From Bacillota bacterium (GTDB lineage: Bacteria > Bacillota > Clostridia > Tissierellales > Sporanaerobacteraceae), in NCBI GenBank assembly GCA_029779375.1, contig JAKPAR010000063.1, positions 1-13,263 on the forward strand: 13,263 bases of DNA, given 5' to 3'. Positions within the stretch are counted from its first letter, which is position 1. Each line of letters starts with the position of its first letter. This document shows, in pieces, positions 6,282 through 13,263 of the stretch. Under the pieces are notes generated by a model. That model had not been told where the DNA came from. It did no database searches and saw only the letters and a program-made list of their open reading frames with translations. The position numbers and the translations under genes are program-made.

Positions 6282-7473
6282 GAAGACATTGTATTTAGAA
6301 TGCTTTTCAGGTATAAGTGGCGATATGACAGTGGGAGCATTGCTAGATTTGGGAGCAGATGAAAATTTATTGAGGCAAGGATTAGATAGTTTAAAAGTTC
6401 ATGGCTATGATATAAAAATTGGAAGAACTCAGAAATGTGGCATAGATGCTTGTGACTTTGATGTTGTATTGCATGAAGATATGGAGCATACTCATGACAA
6501 TGTTCACCATCATGAACATAGAAATCTATATGATATATATAAAATAATAGATGAAGGACAAATATCTGATAGAGCAAAAAAAATTTCAAAAAAAATATTT
6601 AATATTGTAGCAAAAGCTGAATCTAAAGCTCATGGAGTAGATATAGAAAAAGTTCATTTTCATGAAGTTGGTGCAATCGATTCCATTGTTGATATTGTAG
6701 CGGTAGGAATATGTATTGACAATTTAGATATTGATGAAGTTGTTGTGTCTAAAATATATGAAGGAACTGGTCATGTAAAGTGTCAGCATGGAACAATTCC
6801 AGTTCCAGTGCCAGCTGTTACAAATATAGTTATAGATAATTCACTATCAATTAAAATTACTGATACTCCAGGTGAAATGATAACGCCTACAGGTGCAGCC
6901 ATAGCTGCAGCTCTTAAGACAAGAAAAGACTTACCAGAAAACTACAAGATAAGAAAAGTTGGAATTGGAGCAGGTAAAAAGAATTTTGAAAAGGCAAATA
7001 TACTTAGAGCATTTATCATTGAAGAGATATCTAAAGAAGTTTCTGAGGATAAAATTTGGGTGTTGGAGACCAATTTAGATGACTGTAGCGGAGAAAATCT
7101 TGGATTTATAGTGGAAAAACTTATAGAAAGTGGAGGAAAAGATGTTTTCTACACTCCTATTTTCATGAAAAAAAATAGACCTGGCTACAAATTGACTGTG
7201 CTGTGTGAAGAGGAAAATATTAAATTTATGGAATCAATAATATTTAAAAATACTACTTCCATAGGTATTAGAAGATATAATACTAATCGGACAGTATTGA
7301 AGAGAGAAATAATAAATGTTGACACTGAATATGGACAAGTTAGAGTTAAGGTTTGCTTTTTTGAAGGGAACAAATATTATTATCCAGAATATGAAGATGT
7401 AAAAAGTATATGTGATAAAACAGGATTTAGTTTTAAAACTGTGTATGATAGGATCAAATTGGCATTAAGTTAA
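6274..7473 (+). CDS. larC: LarC, nickel-inserting cyclometallase (CTP-dependent)
   Basis: A 399-residue full-length LarC, which inserts Ni(II) into the bis-thiocarboxylated nucleotide in a CTP-dependent reaction to give the NPN pincer cofactor. Family motifs are YLECFSGISGDMTVGALLDLG (7-27), VHFHEVGAIDSIVDIV (127-142), GTIPVPVPA (173-181), PGEMITPTGAAI (199-210) and ETNLDDCSGE (265-274, opening the C-terminal domain). A histidine-rich stretch between residues 67 and 82 has seven His and probably holds or stores nickel. In L. plantarum the two domains are encoded by larC1 and larC2 and joined by programmed frameshifting; here they are one uninterrupted frame. The gene overlaps larB by eight bases. 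No strong RBS is seen, which fits coupled translation. Confidence 0.95.
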   Translation: MYKKTLYLECFSGISGDMTVGALLDLGADENLLRQGLDSLKVHGYDIKIGRTQKCGIDACDFDVVLHEDMEHTHDNVHHHEHRNLYDIYKIIDEGQISDRAKKISKKIFNIVAKAESKAHGVDIEKVHFHEVGAIDSIVDIVAVGICIDNLDIDEVVVSKIYEGTGHVKCQHGTIPVPVPAVTNIVIDNSLSIKITDTPGEMITPTGAAIAAALKTRKDLPENYKIRKVGIGAGKKNFEKANILRAFIIEEISKEVSEDKIWVLETNLDDCSGENLGFIVEKLIESGGKDVFYTPIFMKKNRPGYKLTVLCEEENIKFMESIIFKNTTSIGIRRYNTNRTVLKREIINVDTEYGQVRVKVCFFEGNKYYYPEYEDVKSICDKTGFSFKTVYDRIKLALS

Positions 7474-7511
7474 GGAGTTTTTATTGTAAAAAATTTGGAA
7501 AGGAGTATTTT

Positions 7512-7922
7512 ATGCTGATAGAAATGAAGCCCATAGGCTATATAAAATCTCCATATAAAAATTTAAAGGATATACCAAGGCAAAGTGTACTATCTGAAGA
7601 CAGTGCTGTCATTGAAATATTGCCTCAATACAAGGACGGGATTGAAGGCATAAAAGAAAATAGTTTTGGAGTGATTTTGTTTTATTTTCACAAAACTACT
7701 GGGGAAGTGCCATTAAAACAAGCTCCTTACAATTCAGATGAGCTTACAGGAGTTTTTTCAACCAGATCGCCGAGAAGACCAAATGGAATAGGAATGTCTA
7801 TTGTTAAATTCATAAAAGTAGAAGAAGATAAAATAGAAATTCAGGGAGTTGACATGGTAGATGGAACGCCCATATTGGATATAAAACCCTATGCTCCACA
7901 GCTAAATCCAAAGGTCGAGTAA
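7512..7922 (+). CDS. tsaA: TsaA/TrmO-like SAM-dependent methyltransferase domain protein
   Basis: A 136-residue TsaA (YaeB/TrmO)-family protein. The characterised member, E. coli TrmO, methylates t6A37 in tRNA using SAM. Family landmarks are IGYIKSPY (8-15), the core GVFSTRSPRRPNGIGMS (80-96) and GVDMVDGTPILDIKPY (112-127). It is much shorter than the ~235-residue E. coli protein and lacks its C-terminal domain, as do many clostridial and archaeal forms. The start at 7512 is supported by AAAGGAG (7499-7505). Such short TsaA proteins are often found in metal-cofactor gene clusters. Here it lies between larC and the importer, so its substrate could be tRNA or a cofactor-related molecule. The function label is by family only. 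Confidence 0.82.
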   Translation: MLIEMKPIGYIKSPYKNLKDIPRQSVLSEDSAVIEILPQYKDGIEGIKENSFGVILFYFHKTTGEVPLKQAPYNSDELTGVFSTRSPRRPNGIGMSIVKFIKVEEDKIEIQGVDMVDGTPILDIKPYAPQLNPKVE

Positions 7923-7941
7923 AAGGAATGGAGGAGATAGA

Positions 7942-9522
7942 ATGAAGAAAGGGTTTAAATTTTTAATTTTTATAATGATAGCTGCAATGTTGTTGTCAGG
8001 ATGCAGCAATGAAAAAAATGTAGCTATAAATCAAAAGGAAGAAACAGTAGCAAAAGAAGAAAACAAAGAGCCAGTAGAAATAAATCTCCAAGGAGGAGAT
8101 TGGGGATATCCTAGTCCTTATACTCATTATTCAAGAGGACCTGGAATATTTAAAATGAGATTGATATTTGACAGTTTGCTAGAAAGAGGAGAAGAAGGGC
8201 TTATTCCTTGGTTGGCAGAAAGTTGGGATATAAGCGATGATGGAAGATTATATACCTTTAAAATAAGACAAGGTGTAAAATGGCAGGATGGAGAACCTAT
8301 GACAGCGGAAGATGTAAAGTTTTCTTTTGAATATTATTCAAAGTATCCACCTGTTTCAGATGATTTGGGTATTAGTGAAAACAATTATATAGAAAAAATA
8401 GAAGTAGTAGATGAAAATATAATAAAGATTCAAGTAAATGAGCCAAATGCTACATTGCTAGAGAGATTTGGAACTGCAAGAATTATTCCTAAACATATAT
8501 GGAGTGATGTAGATGATCCAACCAAATTTACTGATTCAAAAGCAGTAATAGGATGCGGACCTTATATATTGACTGATTACAATGAAGAGCAAGGAGCATA
8601 TAGATTTGAGGCTTTTAAAGATTATTGGGGACCTAAGCAAAAAGTAGATGTAATCAAATTTGTACCTGTTAGTGATTCTTTGCTTGCTTTTGAGAATGGA
8701 GAAATAGATTTGACTGGAATTACTCCAGATGTACTTTCAAAATATGAAAATACTCCTCAGTACAAAGTTTTAGAAAGTCCTGCTTATTGGGGATATAAAC
8801 TAGCACTAAATATGGAAAAAAGACCTGAATTCAAAGATAAAAATTTAAGACAAGCTCTCGCCTATGCTATAGACAAAGAAGAATTGGTAGAAAAAGTAGC
8901 AAGAGGAGCAGCAAGAGTTGGCAGTGCAGGATATTTACCAGTAGAACATATATGGTATAACAAAAATATAAAACAATATGATTTTGACATAGACAAGGCA
9001 AAAAAATTGTTAGACAACAAAACTTACAATTTTACATTGCTTACTGGAGATTCAAATCCAGAACTTAGAATTGCAGAACTCATGAAAATAAACTTTGAAA
9101 AAGCAGGTATAAATATAGAAGTTAAGAGTGTAGATTCTAAATCAAGAGATGCAGCTATCAAAAATGGAGATTATGAAATGGCGTTAAATGGATATGGCGG
9201 ATGGGGTGGCGACCCAGATATGCTTAGAGAACAATATAGAAGTAAAAATAGAGAGAAAACTATATTTTCAGGTATTCCTGGTTATAGCAATGAAAAGATA
9301 AATAAATTGTGTGAAGAACAATTGCATGAAATGAACGAAGAAAAGAGAAAAGAAATTGTTTTTGAACTTCAAGAGGAAATTGCGGAAGAAATACCTCAAA
9401 TTCCTATCTACAATACTACTGGATATGTTGTATTTAGACCAGAAAAATATGATGGATGGAAACATGTGTTTAACCATCATGAAGTAACTCACAACAAGAT
9501 ATCTTATCTAGAAATGGAATGA
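7942..9522 (+). CDS. ABC importer substrate-binding lipoprotein, peptide/nickel family 5, probable nickel uptake
   Basis: A 526-residue family 5 extracellular solute-binding protein. The N-terminus is a lipoprotein signal: basic MKKGFK, a hydrophobic core and lipobox LSGC with the lipidated Cys at 21. A charged, low-complexity linker follows (about 22-50). The mature domain has family features: LAESWDISDDGRLYTFKIRQG, a WQDGEPMTAEDVKFSFEYY segment, GCGPYILTDY, and LRQALAYAIDKEELV. Its place directly after larE, larB, larC and tsaA suggests nickel or a nickel chelate as ligand rather than peptides, by analogy with NikA and CntA. The sequence alone cannot separate these. The ATG follows GGAGGA (7930-7935), 19 bases after tsaA. 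Confidence 0.88.
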   Translation: MKKGFKFLIFIMIAAMLLSGCSNEKNVAINQKEETVAKEENKEPVEINLQGGDWGYPSPYTHYSRGPGIFKMRLIFDSLLERGEEGLIPWLAESWDISDDGRLYTFKIRQGVKWQDGEPMTAEDVKFSFEYYSKYPPVSDDLGISENNYIEKIEVVDENIIKIQVNEPNATLLERFGTARIIPKHIWSDVDDPTKFTDSKAVIGCGPYILTDYNEEQGAYRFEAFKDYWGPKQKVDVIKFVPVSDSLLAFENGEIDLTGITPDVLSKYENTPQYKVLESPAYWGYKLALNMEKRPEFKDKNLRQALAYAIDKEELVEKVARGAARVGSAGYLPVEHIWYNKNIKQYDFDIDKAKKLLDNKTYNFTLLTGDSNPELRIAELMKINFEKAGINIEVKSVDSKSRDAAIKNGDYEMALNGYGGWGGDPDMLREQYRSKNREKTIFSGIPGYSNEKINKLCEEQLHEMNEEKRKEIVFELQEEIAEEIPQIPIYNTTGYVVFRPEKYDGWKHVFNHHEVTHNKISYLEME

Positions 9523-9532
9523 GAGAGAAAAG

Positions 9533-10504
9533 ATGAACTGTATTAAGAGAATTCTTGAATATATAATAGTGTTTTTTGTTATCATATCCTTTAATTTTTT
9601 TATTCCCAGGCTTATGCCTGGGGATCCATTTACATTTTTATCATCTGATGAAGGCAGTGTTCACAGTTCATATACTGATGAGCAAATAGAAAAATACAAG
9701 GCCTACTATGGATTAGATAAGCCTCTTTGGGAACAATACAAAGACTATGTATACAATTTATTTCGAGGAGATTTAGGATATAGCATATATTACAATGAAG
9801 CTGTTTCGTCTATAATACTCAAAAGAGTAATATGGACAATTGGAATAGTAGTTGTTTCTATTGTTTTAAGCAGTTTGCTTGGAATATTTGTTGGAGCTTT
9901 TTCTGCATGGCATAGAAACAGTGCAATTGATAAAATCATATACTCCATCATGATAGTTTTTTCAGAAATTCCCTCTTTTTTAATAGCCATGCTATTGCTA
10001 TTTGGGCTAGCAGCTGGGAAGGGATGGTTTCCCTTATCTGGAGGAATCACTGTATTTGGAGAATATAAAAATGTATTTGAAAAAATCAAAGACATTGTTC
10101 ATCATGGCTTTTTACCTGTATTGGCCTTGGTTTTATCCCAAACAGGAGGGTATTATTTATTGTCTAGAAATAGTATGATAACAGTTCTTTCCAAAGATTA
10201 TATGCTTACAGCTTCGGCAAAAGGATTGGATGATAGAAGGATTATATTTAGGCATGGTTTAAAAAATGCCATATTGCCAGTCATAACTAGAATATTTATG
10301 AATTTAGGTTCAGTATTTGGTGGAGCCATATTGGTGGAAAACGTATTTAGCTATCCTGGAATAGGACGACTTATGAGGGAAGCAGTCATGGTTAGAGATT
10401 ATGTTTTGATGCAAGGAATATTTTTAAATATATGTATTTTAGTTTTAACTATGAATTTTTTAGCGGATATAGTATGTAGAAAAATAGATCCTAGGGTGGA
10501 GTAG
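9533..10504 (+). CDS. ABC importer permease, DppB/NikB type
   Basis: A 323-residue inner-membrane permease of the binding-protein-dependent transport family. An N-terminal transmembrane segment (about 10-26) is followed by the conserved MPGDPF, then an extracellular region with YYGLDKPLWEQY and FRGDLGYSIYY. Further membrane segments lie near 98-124, 135-160, 190-212, 252-270 and 292-314. The cytoplasmic EAA-type coupling loop, which contacts the ATPase, spans about 222-250 (ASAKGLDDRRIIFRHGLKNA). VFSYPGIGRL (271-280) is a DppB/NikB signature. It begins ten bases after the lipoprotein gene with only a weak purine-rich RBS, and its stop touches the next start. Confidence 0.93.
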   Translation: MNCIKRILEYIIVFFVIISFNFFIPRLMPGDPFTFLSSDEGSVHSSYTDEQIEKYKAYYGLDKPLWEQYKDYVYNLFRGDLGYSIYYNEAVSSIILKRVIWTIGIVVVSIVLSSLLGIFVGAFSAWHRNSAIDKIIYSIMIVFSEIPSFLIAMLLLFGLAAGKGWFPLSGGITVFGEYKNVFEKIKDIVHHGFLPVLALVLSQTGGYYLLSRNSMITVLSKDYMLTASAKGLDDRRIIFRHGLKNAILPVITRIFMNLGSVFGGAILVENVFSYPGIGRLMREAVMVRDYVLMQGIFLNICILVLTMNFLADIVCRKIDPRVE

Positions 10505-11341
10505 ATGAAAAAAGAAAAATTAAAATTTAGTAGCTTTTCAAATTCAGGTAAAATTGCAATTTTATTTATGATACTGCTCATATTTATGGCCATATTTTCT
10601 CCCTACATATGCCCTCATCCTTACAATTTACCTTCAGGTTCTCCTTTTGAGTCACCAAATAGGGTTCATTGGTTTGGAACAGATGATTTAGGCATAGATT
10701 TGTTTTCTCAAATATGCTATGGGGCAAGGATTAGTTTATCAGTTGGAATATCCGCTGCCTTGATTGCAGGTATTGGTGGAGGAATATTGGGCATATTGGC
10801 AGGATATTATGGCGGAATTGTAGACAAGCTCATTATGAGAATAGTAGACATAATGATAGTACTTCCAGATTTACCCATGATGATAATATTGGGGGCTTTT
10901 TTTGGACCCAGTATCAAAAATATAATTTTTGTATTAGCTTTTTTTTCTTGGACTGGTCCAGCTAGAATAATAAGATCAAAAGTATTATCTATGAAAAAAG
11001 AAAATTACATACTGGTAGCAGAAAGTTATGGAGCGGGATTTGGATATTTGCTCTTTAAACATTTTATTCCTGAAATATTACCTATTCTCATGGTGACAAT
11101 CATAAAACTCACTAGCAAAGCCATAGTTGCTGAAGCTGGATTGGCTTTTCTAGGTCTTGGAGATCCAACATCAAAGAGTTGGGGACTCATTTTAAATCAT
11201 GCTATCAATTTTCGAGGAATATATTTTACGGATTTTTGGAAGTGGTGGGTAATGACGCCTTTAATAGCTATAATCTTTCTAGTTCTTTCCATAGCCATAA
11301 TAAGTAGAGATTTAGAAAAAATATTGAATGAAAAATTGTAA
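10505..11341 (+). CDS. ABC importer permease, DppC/NikC type
   Basis: A 278-residue partner permease. An N-terminal membrane segment (about 15-33) is followed by the family motif HWFGTDDLGIDLFSQICYGARISL (55-78). The remaining helices come next, with the EAA loop at about 165-193 (YILVAESYGAGFGYLLFKHFIPE). AGLAFLGLGDP (211-221) is a strongly conserved DppC/NikC signature. It forms the channel as a heterodimer with the preceding permease. The ATG follows the previous TAG with no gap; GTGGAG overlapping that stop serves as RBS, so the two permeases are translationally coupled. Confidence 0.93.
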   Translation: MKKEKLKFSSFSNSGKIAILFMILLIFMAIFSPYICPHPYNLPSGSPFESPNRVHWFGTDDLGIDLFSQICYGARISLSVGISAALIAGIGGGILGILAGYYGGIVDKLIMRIVDIMIVLPDLPMMIILGAFFGPSIKNIIFVLAFFSWTGPARIIRSKVLSMKKENYILVAESYGAGFGYLLFKHFIPEILPILMVTIIKLTSKAIVAEAGLAFLGLGDPTSKSWGLILNHAINFRGIYFTDFWKWWVMTPLIAIIFLVLSIAIISRDLEKILNEKL

Positions 11342-11352
11342 AGAGGTGGATT

Positions 11353-13065
11353 ATGGATAAGTCTTTGTTAAGAGTAGAACATCTTTCGGTAGATTATAAA
11401 TTGAACAATGGAGAAGTCAATGCTGTAAGAGATGTAAGCTTTAGTCTCAATAGAGGGGATAGCTTAGGAATAATAGGAGAGTCTGGTAGTGGGAAAACTT
11501 CATTGGCTATGGCACTGATGGGACTTATAAAAGAACCAGGAAAAGTAAGAGGAAATATCTATTATGAAAATGTAGACATAAATAGTCTATCTAAAAGGGA
11601 AATTAAATCTATTCGCTGGAACAAAATTGCTTTAGTTTTCCAAAATAGTTTGGATGTTTTAAATCCGCTACTTACTATTGATGAACAAATAAGTGAAGTG
11701 ATTGTAAAACATCTCAATTTGTCTAAAGAAAGTACATCTAAAAGAGTTAAAGAATTGTTGGAAATGGTAGGGCTTTCAGCAGAGATAAAAGGGTATTATC
11801 CTCATCAATTATCTGGTGGAATGAGACAAAGAGTTCTTATAGCCATGGCTCTTGCTTGTGATCCAGAAGTGCTCATAGTTGACGAGCCTACTACAGCTCT
11901 TGATGCAGTATATAAAAATGAAATAATCAAATTGCTTTCAGAGCTTCACAAGGAGAAAAAATTTGCTCTATTGGTTATATCTCATGAATTAGAAACTATT
12001 TTTCATCTCACTTCAAAAATAAATGTAATGTACTCAGGATGTATATTGGAAAAGGGTATCACTTCTGAAGTTCTTAAAAATCCTATGCATACCTATACTA
12101 GAGGATTGGTGGACTCTTCACCAACCATAAATCCCTACAGAGATTTATGGGGAATACCTGGGGAGTCAGGAGGGTCTAAAGAATCTGGTTGTCCATTTAG
12201 AAAAAGATGTACTCAAAGTATTGAAATATGTAGTACTAGGGTTCCTAAACTAGAGTATGTATCATTGGAAAGACAAGTGGCTTGTCATAGAGGAGGAATA
12301 GTCACTTTACTGGAAGGGAAAAATATCAACAAAATATATAAAAATAAAAAGACAATTGTAAAAGCCTGTGACGATTGTTCAATTAAGGTAAGAAGTGGAG
12401 AGATAGTAGCTCTAATTGGAGAATCAGGGTCTGGAAAAACAACTTTGGCAGGTGTTTTGTCTGGAACAATTCTTCCTCAAGAAGGAGAAGTTGTATTTGA
12501 AGGAAAACTGGTATCGGGAAACAATTTTACAAGTAGAAAAAATGGAATTCAGATAGTATTTCAAGATCCTTTTTCATCAATAAATGAAAGATTTAGTATA
12601 GAAGAAGCCATAAGCGAACCTTTAAGGATAATAAAAGAAGATTCTTATGAAGAAATAAAGATAGAAGTGAAAAAAGCCTTGGAAGAAGTTCAACTACCAA
12701 ATGATGAAAATTTTTTAAATAGAAAATGTTATACTTTGAGTGGAGGACAAAGACAAAGGGTTTCTATAGCTCGAAGTTTGGTGATGAAACCAAAATTGTT
12801 GATAGCTGATGAAATAACTTCTATGTTGGACCCATCTACTAAAGCCAATATCATAAGACTGTTGAAAGGATTGCAAAACAAAAATGGCTTTAGTATGCTT
12901 TATATAACTCATGATTTACCTATTGCAAGAAAAATTGCAGATAGGGTTTATGTAATGCACAATGGAAAAATTGTAGAACAGGGGATTGCTTCTAAGATAT
13001 TTTCTGATCCAACAGATGATTATACAAAAAAACTTGTTAAAGAAGGAATGTCAGAATTCAATTAA
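11353..13065 (+). CDS. Fused double ATP-binding subunit (DppD-DppF / NikD-NikE type)
   Basis: A 570-residue protein with two complete ABC ATPase domains in one chain, replacing the usual two separate subunits. Domain 1 (about 5-255) has Walker A GESGSGKTS (42-50), Q97, signature LSGGM (153-157), Walker B LIVDE (174-178) and H211. It ends in the oligopeptide/dipeptide C-terminal region with four cysteines (C280, C286, C293, C311). In related DppD/OppD subunits this cysteine set binds an iron-sulfur cluster. Domain 2 (about 317-565) has Walker A GESGSGKTT (356-364), Q404, LSGGQ (462-466), Walker B LLIADE (482-487) and H520. Both sites keep all catalytic residues. The RBS is GAGGTG (11343-11348). 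It is the last gene of the operon and supplies energy for the importer. Confidence 0.95.
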   Translation: MDKSLLRVEHLSVDYKLNNGEVNAVRDVSFSLNRGDSLGIIGESGSGKTSLAMALMGLIKEPGKVRGNIYYENVDINSLSKREIKSIRWNKIALVFQNSLDVLNPLLTIDEQISEVIVKHLNLSKESTSKRVKELLEMVGLSAEIKGYYPHQLSGGMRQRVLIAMALACDPEVLIVDEPTTALDAVYKNEIIKLLSELHKEKKFALLVISHELETIFHLTSKINVMYSGCILEKGITSEVLKNPMHTYTRGLVDSSPTINPYRDLWGIPGESGGSKESGCPFRKRCTQSIEICSTRVPKLEYVSLERQVACHRGGIVTLLEGKNINKIYKNKKTIVKACDDCSIKVRSGEIVALIGESGSGKTTLAGVLSGTILPQEGEVVFEGKLVSGNNFTSRKNGIQIVFQDPFSSINERFSIEEAISEPLRIIKEDSYEEIKIEVKKALEEVQLPNDENFLNRKCYTLSGGQRQRVSIARSLVMKPKLLIADEITSMLDPSTKANIIRLLKGLQNKNGFSMLYITHDLPIARKIADRVYVMHNGKIVEQGIASKIFSDPTDDYTKKLVKEGMSEFN

Positions 13066-13090
13066 GGGTCAAAGGACCCTTAATTGAATT
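13055..13090. terminator. Bidirectional terminator at the operon end
   Basis: AATTCAATTAAGGGTC (13055-13070) and GACCCTTAATTGAATT (13075-13090) form a perfect 16-bp stem with loop AAAG. The plus-strand stop TAA (13063-13065) and the minus-strand stop TGA (13071-13069) both lie within it. The GC-rich core AAGGGTC/GACCCTT followed by AATTGAATT on either strand can act as a weak U-rich tail in both directions. Confidence 0.75.
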
Positions 13091-13263
13091 TTATGAGCTA
13101 TTTCTAAATCAATTTTGCTACCAATTAAAAAACTTGCATTTTCTTTGCCGCTTAAATTGACTTCTATATCTTTTTCTCCATCAGAAACTATATATTCTGT
13201 ATATTGACCCATGAATATTTTACGTTTAATTGTATACTTTCCTTCAGAATTTGGTCTAAATTT
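13069..13263 (-). CDS. Partial ABC transporter ATP-binding protein, C-terminal TOBE-like end
   Basis: A minus-strand open frame enters from the right edge and ends at TGA (13071-13069), giving the last 64 residues of a protein. The segment IKRKIFMGQYTEYIVSDGEKDIEVNLSG followed by IGSKIDLEIA resembles the TOBE_2 domain at the C-terminus of PotA/FbpC/MalK-type ABC ATPases: a strand, a G-x-x-TEY turn, a short acidic loop, then a G-x-x-v-x-l-x strand. The ATPase core is outside the window, so the substrate cannot be inferred. It is convergent with the nickel importer operon and not part of it. The reading rests on a short fold-like pattern, so the family call is moderate while the coding call is stronger. 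Confidence 0.6.
   Translation of the reverse strand, partial: KFRPNSEGKYTIKRKIFMGQYTEYIVSDGEKDIEVNLSGKENASFLIGSKIDLEIAHKIQLRVL

Noticed and set aside
6233..6589. 118-codon minus-strand open frame with a His-rich product, opposite larC
   Set aside because: It is the reverse complement of the larB-larC junction and the larC His-rich region; no RBS or family resemblance is seen.
6274..7473. Programmed frameshift in larC
   Set aside because: The two domains are already in one uninterrupted frame, so no frameshift is needed to make the full protein.
1..13263. CRISPR arrays, insertion sequences, tRNA or rRNA genes, phage or toxin-antitoxin modules
   Set aside because: No regularly spaced repeats, transposase motifs, cloverleaf sequences or such gene pairs were found on either strand.

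Overview
The DNA is AT-rich and gene-dense, with strong AAGGAG/GGAGG ribosome binding sites, extended -10 promoters, intrinsic hairpin-plus-U terminators, and an oxygen-defence rubrerythrin. This points to an anaerobic low-GC Firmicute of the Clostridia/Tissierellia type. I cannot name a species from the sequence.

Left part (1-3480): a cytosolic parvulin-type peptidyl-prolyl isomerase ends in a very long terminator hairpin. A rubrerythrin gene with its own extended -10 promoter and a TTG start follows. Its end converges, through a shared hairpin, on a minus-strand DUF441/UPF0756 membrane protein. A divergent intergenic region then leads to a MATE-family exporter on the plus strand.

Main part (3500-13090): one long plus-strand operon. 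It opens with a near-consensus promoter and an untranslated leader that ends in a strong intrinsic terminator before the first gene. The order is FmdE-family protein, larE, a DUF3842 protein, larB, larC, a TsaA/TrmO-like protein, then a five-domain ABC importer of the peptide/nickel type (lipoprotein, two permeases, one fused double ATPase). LarB, LarC and LarE make the nickel-pincer nucleotide (NPN) cofactor. LarB carboxylates and hydrolyses NaAD, LarE adds the sulfurs, and LarC inserts nickel using CTP. The importer beside them is therefore most simply read as a nickel, or nickel-chelate, uptake system. The NPN-dependent enzyme itself (LarA family) is not in the window. Genes of unproven role (FmdE, DUF3842, TsaA) sit between or beside the known pathway genes.

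The most interesting points are the attenuator-like leader RNA, which matches no riboswitch class I recognise and could sense nickel or NPN; a LarE carrying three cysteines, as in the [4Fe-4S] (catalytic) LarE type; and the consistent embedding of three poorly understood proteins in an NPN/nickel operon.

Right edge (13069-13263): the C-terminal TOBE-like end of another ABC ATPase on the minus strand, convergent with the operon. A 16-bp perfect hairpin contains the stop codons of both genes.
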